The translations under genes were made by a program, and so were the position numbers. Source: Bacteroidota bacterium (GTDB taxonomy: Bacteria > Bacteroidota > Bacteroidia > Bacteroidales > F082). Taken from it: 64,000 nucleotides of DNA. The stretch covers positions 248,001-312,000 of the forward strand of contig JAHJTC010000016.1 of NCBI GenBank assembly GCA_018830105.1. The letters run 5' to 3'. Position 1 is the first letter of the stretch; every line of letters begins with the position of its first letter. Positions 52,499 through 60,554 of the stretch are shown here, one piece after another. Under the pieces are notes generated by a model that saw only the letters and a program-made list of their open reading frames with translations, ran no database searches and was not told the origin of the DNA.

Positions 52499-53770
52499 AT
52501 GAAACGAATTTACCTTTTGTTATTGATGTTGATTGCTTTTATTTGTTCTTACAGTCAGGAAACAGAAGACGCTTTTGATCAATTCCAAAAGCAATCGCAG
52601 GCCGGATTTGATCAGTTTCGGGAGGAAACGAATAAGCAATGGGAAGCTTATGAAAAAGCCAATCAGGAAGCCTTTGAACAATTCAAAAAAGGGATAGAGC
52701 AGAAATGGGGCGAAGGCAATTTTCTGGAAACTACGCAAACAAGTTGGGTGGAGTACAGTGATGATGGCGAAAGCCGCAGTGCCGTCGATTTTGAGCAGGA
52801 AGAGGCCCGAATCGAAATTCTCATGAGCCCGGCCGAAGCGAATAATGACGCTTTCGTAAAACAGAAAATTGCGGATGCTGTTAAAGAATTGGCTTTGAAC
52901 AAAGGCAAAACCAAAGATTACGCGACGGAATACGAAAAACCGGAGCCTTTGTCGGAGGAACCTGTGCTTAAGGATCAGCTTCAAAATGCTGCTGGTGAAA
53001 CCGTGACCGAAGAAAATCTGGAAGAGTTTGCCAAACAGATTGTGGAACAGCAACCCGTTGAAAAAGAAGTTGTGAAACCAAAACCACCTCAACCTAAACC
53101 TCAACCTGAACCTGAACCTGAACCTGAACCTGAACCTGAACCTGAACCTGAACCTCAACCTAAACCTCAACCGCAGGAAGAAAAAGTAATTGTAAGTGTG
53201 AAAATTCCTTTAGCGACCAATAATATTCAAACCCGCGCTTTAAAGTTTTATGAATCAGTGATCAATTATGCCAATCGCTTCACCCTCGATCCTGCTTTGG
53301 TGTTTGCGGTCATCCATACCGAATCAAGCTATAATCCAAAAGCAAAGAGTCATGTTCCGGCTTTTGGCCTGATGCAGATTGTTCCGCGTTATGCCGGACG
53401 AGATGCCTATAATTTCTTGTATAATGAAGATAAGTTATTGAATGAGAATTATTTATATGAATCGATAAATAATATTGAACTGGGATCGGCTTATCTCCAT
53501 ATGTTGATCACACGCAGCTTCCGCAAAGTAAATGATCCGGTTAGTCGTGTTTACTGTGCAATAGCTGCCTACAATACCGGCGCCGGCAATGTAAGTCGTG
53601 CTTTTATTGGAACAACCAAGTTGTATCAAGCTATTCCTGAGATCAATAAGATGAGTGCTGATCAGGTATATGCGCACCTGAAACAACACTTGCCTTATGA
53701 AGAAACACAGCATTATATCGAGCGTGTTTCATCCAGAATGAAGGTATATGCTGACTGGTTAGCTGACTGA
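52499..53770 (+). CDS. MltC-like lytic transglycosylase with PE-repeat linker
   Basis: 423 residues. Signal peptide (1-19, CSYSQ). Residues ~22-110 resemble the MltC N-terminal domain (FDQFREETNKQWEAYEKA, EQKWGEG, WVEYSDDGESRSAVDFEQ). A linker follows with an (PE)8 run flanked on both sides by PQPKPQ (~199-226). The SLT domain (~245-420) has the catalytic Glu275 in IHTESSYNPKAKS, FGLMQIVPRYAGRDAY and AAYNTGAGNVSRAF. It cleaves peptidoglycan to 1,6-anhydromuropeptides. With CsgG- and LPP20-like proteins encoded next, it may open the cell wall for an envelope-spanning structure. Confidence 0.92.
   Translation: MKRIYLLLLMLIAFICSYSQETEDAFDQFQKQSQAGFDQFREETNKQWEAYEKANQEAFEQFKKGIEQKWGEGNFLETTQTSWVEYSDDGESRSAVDFEQEEARIEILMSPAEANNDAFVKQKIADAVKELALNKGKTKDYATEYEKPEPLSEEPVLKDQLQNAAGETVTEENLEEFAKQIVEQQPVEKEVVKPKPPQPKPQPEPEPEPEPEPEPEPEPQPKPQPQEEKVIVSVKIPLATNNIQTRALKFYESVINYANRFTLDPALVFAVIHTESSYNPKAKSHVPAFGLMQIVPRYAGRDAYNFLYNEDKLLNENYLYESINNIELGSAYLHMLITRSFRKVNDPVSRVYCAIAAYNTGAGNVSRAFIGTTKLYQAIPEINKMSADQVYAHLKQHLPYEETQHYIERVSSRMKVYADWLAD
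53086..53171 (+). repeat. CCTGAA hexanucleotide repeat in the MltC-like linker
   Basis: Eight exact CCTGAA units at 53105-53152, flanked by CCTCAA and CCTAAA variants on both sides. It encodes the PQ/PK/PE linker. Length changes by strand slippage would stay in frame, so the linker could vary between strains. Confidence 0.9.
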
Positions 53771-53798
53771 TAGATTATAAACCAAAAAAATTAAAACA

Positions 53799-55082
53799 AT
53801 GAGACTAAAAATGCATGTTTTTATGATGAGCCTTTTGCTGGCATGGCTAATCCAGCTGCCGGCTTATGCTCAAAAAGTAGATTGTTATGTGTTACAAGCT
53901 CCTGTAAAACAATATAATAACATCAAAAAGATTGGGGTGATGGAATTTTCCGGCAATAAAGATGCAGGTCAGATGCTTGCGGATCAAATCATTGCCAGAC
54001 TGCTGCAGGAAGACCGTGGAATTAAAGATCAGCAAACAGGATTCCTTGGACTCGGGAAAGCAGTGGAAGGCGTTACACATATCAAAGGTTTTAAAACCAA
54101 TGTTTACAGCGTGATTGAGCGCAATCAGATCAACGAAATTCTCAAAGAACAAAAGTTGGGCTTATCTGGCACCATTGATGAATCTACTGCTGCCCGTGTT
54201 GGTGCTATTTTGGGCTTGGATGCTATTATTTTAGGAAGTGTGAATTATGAAAAAAAGGAAGATAACACTTCAAAAAAATATGTTGGTTTTGATGGCAAAA
54301 ACTATACTAAAAATTGTAAAATACGAAAAGTTACATCCACAGCAAGCATGAAAATTGTTGAGGTTTCCACTGCTGAGATTATTGGCGTAGAGACAGCCTC
54401 TTTCGAAAGCGAGGATAAAAAGTGTGACGAAGAACGTGCTGAGATTTTAAATTACAACCAAATGCTCAATAATGTATTGAGTGGTACAGCCAGAAAATTT
54501 GTTAACTATTTTACGCCCGGCTACACCCTTGTGCGCTTTGATATGGAGAAGATTAAACTCAAGGATTTAAAAAAGAAGGCCGATGAAGCCGGTGATTATC
54601 TCGAGAGCGGTAATCTTAAACAGGCGTTTCCGCTTTTGGTAGCCATTTATGAGGCTGACAGTTACAACCCTAAAGCAGCCTACAATGCCGGAATTATCCA
54701 CGAAATGACGGGTCTGTATGATGATGCTGTAAATTACTATCAAATTGCCAGCCAACTCGATCCTGCAAACCAATTGTATGCTGATGCACTCAAACGGGCC
54801 GAAGGCGGAGTGCAAACCCTGGCTTTTCTTGAAAGCATTGATAAACCTATCGAAACCTATACCTTTTCGGGTACAGGCGATGCCTTAGCAGAAAGAATCG
54901 TGCTAAAGGGCAAGAGTTCCGATCGGGTGGATATTTATGAGTTTCCGGACAGCAAATCTGATGCTATCGCTAAAATCCCCGGCGGACTTGAATTTGTTGT
55001 TATTGAGCAGCAAGGCGACTGGTATCGTATCAAACTGATAAACAACAAAGAAGGTTTTGTACACAAGAGAGATGTGAACTGA
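53799..55082 (+). CDS. CsgG-like protein with TPR and SH3 domains
   Basis: 427 residues. Signal peptide (1-25, PAYAQ), no lipobox cysteine. The CsgG domain (~40-250) has KKIGVMEFSGNKDAGQMLAD, VIERNQINEILKEQKLGLSG and ARVGAILGLDAIILGSVNY. TPR-like helices follow (~270-350, AAYNAGIIHEMTGLYDDAVNYY), then a bacterial SH3 domain (~365-427, VDIYEFPDSKSDAIAKIPGG and GDWYRIKL). CsgG proteins form outer-membrane channels for curli or, as HfaB/FlgO-like members, platform parts of surface organelles. No curlin genes are in the window. It is followed by the LPP20/FlgT-like gene by 13 bases. Confidence 0.88.
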   Translation: MRLKMHVFMMSLLLAWLIQLPAYAQKVDCYVLQAPVKQYNNIKKIGVMEFSGNKDAGQMLADQIIARLLQEDRGIKDQQTGFLGLGKAVEGVTHIKGFKTNVYSVIERNQINEILKEQKLGLSGTIDESTAARVGAILGLDAIILGSVNYEKKEDNTSKKYVGFDGKNYTKNCKIRKVTSTASMKIVEVSTAEIIGVETASFESEDKKCDEERAEILNYNQMLNNVLSGTARKFVNYFTPGYTLVRFDMEKIKLKDLKKKADEAGDYLESGNLKQAFPLLVAIYEADSYNPKAAYNAGIIHEMTGLYDDAVNYYQIASQLDPANQLYADALKRAEGGVQTLAFLESIDKPIETYTFSGTGDALAERIVLKGKSSDRVDIYEFPDSKSDAIAKIPGGLEFVVIEQQGDWYRIKLINNKEGFVHKRDVN

Positions 55083-55095
55083 TAAAGTATTTTGT

Positions 55096-56859
55096 ATGAA
55101 AAAGTTTTGCTGGTTATTGTTGCTGTTTTTGCCTTTACTGTCGCTGGCGCAGCAACCCCAATGGATTGATTATTCCTGGCGTACTTCTGCTTATCCCGAA
55201 AAGGATTATTTTATGACCTTTATTTCTGGCGAAGTGCCAGAAAACAAGGACGCAAAAGTGCTGCTGGATGAATACGAAGAGCAGGCCAAAGCCGCTTTGA
55301 TTCAACAAATTCAGGTGAGTTTGCAGGCTGCAACTGACTATCAGGTCGCCAATATCGATGCTGCCACAACAGAGGCTTTCAGAATGCGTTCGCAGTCTTT
55401 ATCGAAAGCGCAAATCACAGGCTTACGCACAGAACGCTATCACGATCGAAAAAAATCATTGGCCTATGCCATGGCCTGGGCAAAGAAATCAGAGCTTAAA
55501 TATTTTTACAGAAATGCCGTAAGCCGCTTGATGGAGCAAATTCAAAACCAAAAGCTGACAGCTGATAATTACCGGTCGAAAAATGATCAGCAGCAAGCCT
55601 TGAAGACTTATTACGAAACCATGCCCATGTTTACTGAGCTTGAGGAAGCGCAGTTTATCCTGTTGGCACTTGAGATTGTAAATGAATCAGATACGCGATT
55701 AAAAGAAAGCCATGATCTGCTGGTGGCGGTGAAGGCTGCCATCACTGATTTGCAACAAAGTGAAAAAGCAAGCATTGATGATTTGGGTTATTTTATGGCT
55801 TATGGCTTGTTTTTGCAATTGGGTGCTTTGCAATCACCTGTTTACTTGCAGCCTTTTGGTTTTGAGAATTCCGGGCTTACTTCAGAATTTTCAGAACGTT
55901 TCAAAACCGCACTTTCGAGTGGATTTGTGCGTGCAGGTGATTACAAGGTTTCTGACTATCAAAACAAATCCGGTGTTTCTGTTTCAGGTTCCTATTGGAA
56001 AGAAGGAGAATCCGTAAAAGTAAATGCTGTCGCCAGGCAGAACGGACAGGCAAAAGCGGCTGCCGAAATCAGCCTGCCGGTGCAATGGCTGCGCGATAGG
56101 TCAGTAAACTGGATTCCGGAGAATTACCTGAGGATTGCTAAACTTTCCGAAATTAGTCTGGAGGCTGTCAATCCACAGCATGAAGCCCGCGCCGGACGGC
56201 CACTCCCGGAACCGCTCAAAGTGAAGGTGCTGGCCGGAACAGAGCCTTTGGTGGAGGCTCCTTTGGTATTTTTGCTGCAGGATGAAATGGTCGGAAAAAC
56301 AGCAGCAAATCAGTCTGGTCTTGCTGTTTTGCCCTTTACAGCCAAACAGGCCGATCGGCAGCTTCAGGTAGTTTTGGCGCAGCTCGATTTGAAAGCTTTC
56401 ATTGGCGGTGAGCCAGAGCCGGCATTTTTGAGTCAGCTCGAAAAACAGTACCCTATTTCACCGGCTCGTTTTATGATCAAGGTGGCTCCGCTTACCATTT
56501 TTGTGCAAAGCAGCGAAAAAGGCCATTATGGTAAGCAGTTGGATATTAATTTATTGGAGCCTACTTTAAAAGAATCCCTGGCCGAAAGGGGTTATGCCTT
56601 TACCGATCAGATGAATGAGGCTGATCTGTTGGTCGAGATTGATGCCAAAGCACGCAATGGCTCCAATGTGCAGGGCATTTATTTTGGTTTTGTGGATGCC
56701 AATGTTTCGGTGATGGATCTTTCCGATGGTAGAGAAATCTGGAAACAAAGCCTCAGCAGCATCAAGGGCGGTGGCGCCGATTTCAACAGGGCTATCATCA
56801 AGGCTTATGAAACGGCAGCGCAAGAACTGAAAGCAGCCATGCCGGAAAAGATTAAGTAA
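55096..56859 (+). CDS. Large LPP20/FlgT-like exported protein
   Basis: 587 residues. Signal peptide (1-18, LSLAQ). Residues ~20-150 are an LPP20-type domain: PQWIDYSWRTSAYPEKDYF, then EYEEQAKAALIQQIQVSL and ITGLRTERYHDRKKSLAYAMAW. A long helical region follows (~150-220), a domain with GSYWKEGESVKVNAVAR (~295), and a C-terminal part (~480-585) that resembles CsgG-like or FlgT-M folds (LAERGYAFTDQMNEADLLVEID and DGREIWKQSLSSIKGGG). It likely assembles with the CsgG-like protein at the outer membrane. Last gene of the plus-strand half of the cluster. Confidence 0.8.
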   Translation: MKKFCWLLLLFLPLLSLAQQPQWIDYSWRTSAYPEKDYFMTFISGEVPENKDAKVLLDEYEEQAKAALIQQIQVSLQAATDYQVANIDAATTEAFRMRSQSLSKAQITGLRTERYHDRKKSLAYAMAWAKKSELKYFYRNAVSRLMEQIQNQKLTADNYRSKNDQQQALKTYYETMPMFTELEEAQFILLALEIVNESDTRLKESHDLLVAVKAAITDLQQSEKASIDDLGYFMAYGLFLQLGALQSPVYLQPFGFENSGLTSEFSERFKTALSSGFVRAGDYKVSDYQNKSGVSVSGSYWKEGESVKVNAVARQNGQAKAAAEISLPVQWLRDRSVNWIPENYLRIAKLSEISLEAVNPQHEARAGRPLPEPLKVKVLAGTEPLVEAPLVFLLQDEMVGKTAANQSGLAVLPFTAKQADRQLQVVLAQLDLKAFIGGEPEPAFLSQLEKQYPISPARFMIKVAPLTIFVQSSEKGHYGKQLDINLLEPTLKESLAERGYAFTDQMNEADLLVEIDAKARNGSNVQGIYFGFVDANVSVMDLSDGREIWKQSLSSIKGGGADFNRAIIKAYETAAQELKAAMPEKIK

Positions 56860-56902
56860 AACCTGATCTTTATTCTTAATTTAACTGCAAAATAGTATTA
56901 AA

Positions 56903-56922
56903 AAGTACGTATATTTGTACTT
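56903..56922 (+). promoter_or_regulatory. Promoter and operator of yefM-yoeB
   Basis: AAGTAC (56903-56908) and GTACTT (56917-56922) form an inverted repeat with an 8-base spacer, overlapping TATATTTG (56910-56917), a perfect -7 box. YefM antitoxins bind palindromes with a GTAC core at their own promoters, so this is probably where the antitoxin represses the operon. Confidence 0.7.
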
Positions 56923-56939
56923 AATTAATAACTTAGATT

Positions 56940-57191
56940 ATGCTTGCTGCAAATTTCTCTGAATTTCGAGCACATCTGAAAGATTTTTTAGATAGTGTTG
57001 AGAACAATAATGAAACCTTGATTATCAAGCGAAAGTCGGGAAAAGGAACTGTGCTTATTTCAATTGATGAATACAATGCTCTCATTGAGACCCTTCATTT
57101 ATTGAGCGGAAGGAAAAATGCACAACGGATTTTCGAATCAATTGAACAGATCAAACGAGGGGAACTGGTTCGTAAAACTTTTGAGGTATAA
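56940..57191 (+). CDS. yefM: YefM/Phd-family antitoxin
   Basis: 83 residues. NFSEFRAHLKDFLDSVENN and ETLIIKRKSGKGTVLISIDEYNALIETLHLL are the Phd/YefM DNA-binding fold, with a C-terminal helix (IFESIEQIKRGELV) that would bind the toxin. Binds the operator just upstream and neutralises YoeB. Its stop is directly followed by the yoeB ATG. The frame is intact. Confidence 0.95.
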   Translation: MLAANFSEFRAHLKDFLDSVENNNETLIIKRKSGKGTVLISIDEYNALIETLHLLSGRKNAQRIFESIEQIKRGELVRKTFEV

Positions 57192-57449
57192 ATGACAATC
57201 ACTTTTTCAACCAATGCTTGGGAGGATTATTTATACTGGCAAATGACTGATAAGCGCATATTGGCTAAGATCAATCAGTTGATCAAAGCAATACAATGAG
57301 AGCCTTTTTCGGGTGCAGGTAAGCCGGAACCCTTGCGATACGAATTGTCAGGATATTGGTCCAGAAGGATCGACCAGCAGCACCGTTTGGTCTATCAAAT
57401 CAGGGAGCAGCAGCTGATTATCATTGCCTGTCGCTATCATTATGATTAG
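57192..57449 (+). pseudogene. yoeB: YoeB mRNA-interferase toxin with nonsense codon 36
   Basis: 86 codons starting ATG 57192. Translation shows TNAWEDYLYWQMTDKRIL, then an in-frame TGA at 57297-57299 (codon 36), then [34 protein letters not shown] and ACRYHYD to a TAG at 57447. The catalytic residues known from E. coli YoeB are at identical positions (Glu46, Arg65, His83, Tyr84). E. coli YoeB has arginine at 36, so one CGA to TGA change explains the stop. TGA is a normal stop elsewhere here (for example sufD), so the toxin is most likely dead and the lesion recent. The end overlaps the convergent tcdA stop. Confidence 0.92.
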
Positions 57450-58162
57450 CTGATCAACTCCCTGATTACCACCGATGCACAATAACAACCGAAAATGGCA
57501 GGCATATATGAAATGGTTCCAACGATAGAGCGCTTGCTTAAGTCTGAAGTTGATTTTTCGATGCTGGATTTTGCAACAGGCTCCGGGGAGTAAACCGCCG
57601 TAAACCCTTCACGGACACCCAATTTGTGCAGCCTTTTGCGAATATAAAAAGCAAGGCGGCAATGCTGGGTTTTGCTGATGTCAACAATCTGTATCTTCAG
57701 CGGGTCAATTTTTCCGCCGGCACCCATCGAACTCACAATGCGAAAGCCTTTTTGCAGTGCCTGATAAAGCACAAATACTTTGGACGAAAGCGAATCAATG
57801 GCATCGATAATGTAATCATAATGCTGGTCGAGCAGCTTTATAATTTTGTCATCTTTGATGTATTCCTGAACGACTTCAATTTGAATATCAGGATTGATAT
57901 CGCGCAGCCTTGCTGCCATCAGTTTTGTTTTGGTTTCACCTTCACTGCTACTTAAAGCCAGCAGCTGCCTGTTTCGGTTCGTGGCTTCAATGCGATCTCC
58001 ATCAACCAATGTCAGTTTCCCAACACCTGCTCTTGCCAGTTGCTCGGCAGCATGAGCTCCCACTCCACCCAAACCAATTACCAACACATGACTTTGTGCC
58101 AGTTTTTGCAAAGCATCATCACCCAATAATAGTGCTGTGCGTGATTGCCAGTTTTTTGCCAT
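57446..58162 (-). CDS. tcdA: tRNA threonylcarbamoyladenosine dehydratase (TcdA/CsdL)
   Basis: 238 residues from ATG 58162, which overlaps the upstream TatD-family stop as TGATG; a longer start at 58183 is possible. ThiF/E1-like fold: [23 protein letters not shown] binds ATP, then [13 protein letters not shown] and [27 protein letters not shown] and [12 protein letters not shown] are typical of the YgdL subgroup. Forms cyclic t6A at position 37 of tRNAs that read ANN codons. CsdA/CsdE-type sulfur partners are not adjacent. Confidence 0.93.
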   Translation of the reverse strand: MAKNWQSRTALLLGDDALQKLAQSHVLVIGLGGVGAHAAEQLARAGVGKLTLVDGDRIEATNRNRQLLALSSSEGETKTKLMAARLRDINPDIQIEVVQEYIKDDKIIKLLDQHYDYIIDAIDSLSSKVFVLYQALQKGFRIVSSMGAGGKIDPLKIQIVDISKTQHCRLAFYIRKRLHKLGVREGFTAVYSPEPVAKSSIEKSTSDLSKRSIVGTISYMPAIFGCYCASVVIRELIS

Positions 58163-58836
58163 CAATTTATTTTTGGAAAACAAGCCGCAAAATTACGAAA
58201 GATCTGTGCTTTTAACGCCTCTAATTCCATACCTGTGATAGCAGCCGCCTGCTGATAAATAGCTTCAATAGTAAAATCCGTTTGATCGTCAGTTTCAAAA
58301 AACAGGTTTTCCAGAGGGATTTTTGGCAAAGCTTTGGTAATCTTACGTTTGGTATTCATGAGCGCAGCACCAATGGAGAGGTTTATTCTTTTTCCAATCA
58401 ATTGATTGGCCAGGGCAATATTGCCATCGAAACCGTGAACTATCCAGATGCCGTCGGGATGCCTTTTTCGGCTTTCCAACAGTTCGGCATAGGCTTTTAC
58501 GCAATGAATAATAAGTGGTATATGATGGCTGACAGCAAGAGCAGCTTGTTTTTCGAAGATCATTTGTTGCATTTCCAGCGGAGAATCAATCATTGTGTCA
58601 AATCCTGCCTCACCAATGGCCACAAGCTGTTTATTGGCCATAACACGATCGAGGGCTTCCCATAGTGCAGAGATATTTCCGTCCTCGATTTGCCAGGGAT
58701 GAATCCCGCAACTTAGATTTGTTTTTGGATTGTCAGGCAATGGATTAGCTGCCATGATATTCACGATAGCCACTTTTTCAGCATTGGATGCTTGCACCTG
58801 ATGGGTGTGCAGATCGATATAGGGATAATGCTTCAT
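58162..58836 (-). CDS. TatD-family metal-dependent hydrolase
   Basis: 224 residues from ATG 58836 (MKHYPYIDLHTHQ); the frame is open to 58899, but the extra residues are not conserved. The N-terminal HTH metal motif, GIHPWQI, GEAGFDTMID and PLIIHCVKAY fit TatD enzymes; the domain is about 35 residues shorter than the usual ~260, mainly in the first half. TatD members are DNases or act on tRNA or peptides. Coupled to tcdA by a one-base stop/start overlap. Confidence 0.88.
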   Translation of the reverse strand: MKHYPYIDLHTHQVQASNAEKVAIVNIMAANPLPDNPKTNLSCGIHPWQIEDGNISALWEALDRVMANKQLVAIGEAGFDTMIDSPLEMQQMIFEKQAALAVSHHIPLIIHCVKAYAELLESRKRHPDGIWIVHGFDGNIALANQLIGKRINLSIGAALMNTKRKITKALPKIPLENLFFETDDQTDFTIEAIYQQAAAITGMELEALKAQIFRNFAACFPKIN

Positions 58837-58899
58837 CGGCCCAAAGTTAAGCAAGCATTGGCACAAAAAACAATTTATTGGCGATTTACAGGAATCCAA

Positions 58900-59159
58900 T
58901 GGATTTCCACAAACCGACGTTGTGATCTGATCTGCAAGAACAGCCTAATGAGCCTAATTTATGCAAATGAGATATTATAAAAGTCTTGAAAAAGCTCGAT
59001 CGCAATTTAAATTGCTTTCTAAATAAGGTGAAATACTATTTTTTTGTTAAAAATATAACGAAGAATACGCGTGTTTATGGTAAATTTGATCTTTGCATTG
59101 GGTGGAGCACCCTGAGTGTTTATTTCTAAACATAAACCACTGATTAAAAACAAGATACC
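58900..59159. other. cydA upstream region with tandem hairpins
   Basis: AT-rich 5' region. GATCTTTG at 59088-59095 is close to a -7 box. Between it and the cydA ATG lie two small hairpins: GGGTG/CACCC (59100-59112) and GTTTAT/ATAAAC (59118-59137). They may affect mRNA stability or translation. No gene seen. Confidence 0.5.
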
Positions 59160-60533
59160 ATGGACGTAGAGATCCTTTCCCGAATACAGTTTGCTTTCAC
59201 TATCTCCTTTCATTACATCTATCCGCCGCTGAGCATTGGTTTGGGCTTGATCATGGTGTTGATGGAAGGCATGTATTTAAAGACAAAAAACAAACAATAC
59301 GAACAGCTCGCCCGGTTCTGGACTAAAATATTCGCCATTACTTTTGGCTTGGGCGTGGCTACCGGCATTGTGATGGAGTTTGAGTTTGGCACCAATTGGG
59401 CAACTTATTCGCGTTTTGTTGGCGATGTTTTCGGCAGTGCCTTAGCGGCAGAAGGTATTTTCGCCTTTGCGCTGGAGAGCGGTTTTTTGGGCGTCTTGCT
59501 TTTTGGCTGGAACCGCGTAAAACCCATCGTCCATTTCATTGCAACTTTTGGTGTTTGGTTTGGTTCCATGTTTTCTGCCGTATGGATAGTGGTAGCCAAC
59601 AGCTGGCAGCAAACGCCGACCGGTTTTCAAATTGTTGGCGAAGGCCTGAATGCCCGTGCCGAAATCACCGATTTCTGGGCGATGGTCTTCAATCCTTCCA
59701 GTGTCGACAGGGTTTTGCACGTATGGATTGGGGCACTTATTGCCGGAGCATTTCTGGTGATGAGTGTGCATGCCTGGTACCTGCTTAAAGGCCGCTATAC
59801 AGCACTTTCGAAGAAAGCCTTTAAAATTGCCTTGGCAGTTGCTGCTTTGTTTTCTGTATTGCAATTGGTTACCGGACACAGCTCCGCTAATGGCGTGGCA
59901 GTAAATCAGCCGGCAAAACTGGCAGCCTTTGAAGGTCATTACAACAGCTTCGATCAGGCTGACTTATACCTCTTTGGCTGGGTGGATCATGAAAGTCAAA
60001 AAGTTGTTGGACCATACATTCCGGGAGGCTTAAGTTTTTTGATTTATGGAAATTTTGACAGCCCGATAAAAGGATTGAATGACTTTCCGCAAGATGAAAT
60101 TCCAACACAGGTGAATGCCGTGTTCCAGTTTTATCACCTTATGGTGGCTTTTGGCTTGTATTTTATAGGCCTCACACTATTTGGCCTGTTCTTATGGTGG
60201 CGAGGGAAATTATTTGAATACCGTTGGCTGCTCTGGGTATTTGTGTTTTCGGTACTACTGCCGCAACTTGCCAATCAGTTTGGTTGGTTTGCTGCCGAAA
60301 TGGGACGACAGCCCTGGGTGGTTTATGGCTTGTTGCGCACTTCGGATGCCCTTTCGGCAACAGTTACAGCGAATATGGTTTTGTTCTCACTAATTATGTT
60401 TACGCTCATATATGCCTTATTGTTTGTTTTGTTTTTATACCTGATGAACAAGAAAATCCATGCAGGACCTTACGATGAAAGCAATACCGAAAGTCGTCCA
60501 TTACAGGAAAGTATGGCCAAAACGATTGAGTAA
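59160..60533 (+). CDS. cydA: Cytochrome bd oxidase subunit I
   Basis: 457 residues with nine or so membrane helices; the short quinol loop gives the length typical of non-enteric forms. FAFTISFHYIYPPLSIGLG carries the heme-ligand His near the N terminus; GVATGIVMEFEFGTNWATYS, AAEGIFAFALESGFLG (with the conserved glutamates) and NQFGWFAAEMGRQPWVVYGL are diagnostic. It oxidises quinol and reduces oxygen with high affinity. Partner subunit II is encoded next, 21 bases away. Confidence 0.97.
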   Translation: MDVEILSRIQFAFTISFHYIYPPLSIGLGLIMVLMEGMYLKTKNKQYEQLARFWTKIFAITFGLGVATGIVMEFEFGTNWATYSRFVGDVFGSALAAEGIFAFALESGFLGVLLFGWNRVKPIVHFIATFGVWFGSMFSAVWIVVANSWQQTPTGFQIVGEGLNARAEITDFWAMVFNPSSVDRVLHVWIGALIAGAFLVMSVHAWYLLKGRYTALSKKAFKIALAVAALFSVLQLVTGHSSANGVAVNQPAKLAAFEGHYNSFDQADLYLFGWVDHESQKVVGPYIPGGLSFLIYGNFDSPIKGLNDFPQDEIPTQVNAVFQFYHLMVAFGLYFIGLTLFGLFLWWRGKLFEYRWLLWVFVFSVLLPQLANQFGWFAAEMGRQPWVVYGLLRTSDALSATVTANMVLFSLIMFTLIYALLFVLFLYLMNKKIHAGPYDESNTESRPLQESMAKTIE

Positions 60534-60554
60534 ATCCTTTAAAAACAAGAAATT

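Noticed and set aside
52520-53170. Long minus-strand frame of Arg/Phe-rich sequence opposite the MltC-like gene
   Set aside because: It is the antisense shadow of the proline-glutamate repeat; composition is driven by the hexanucleotide repeat.
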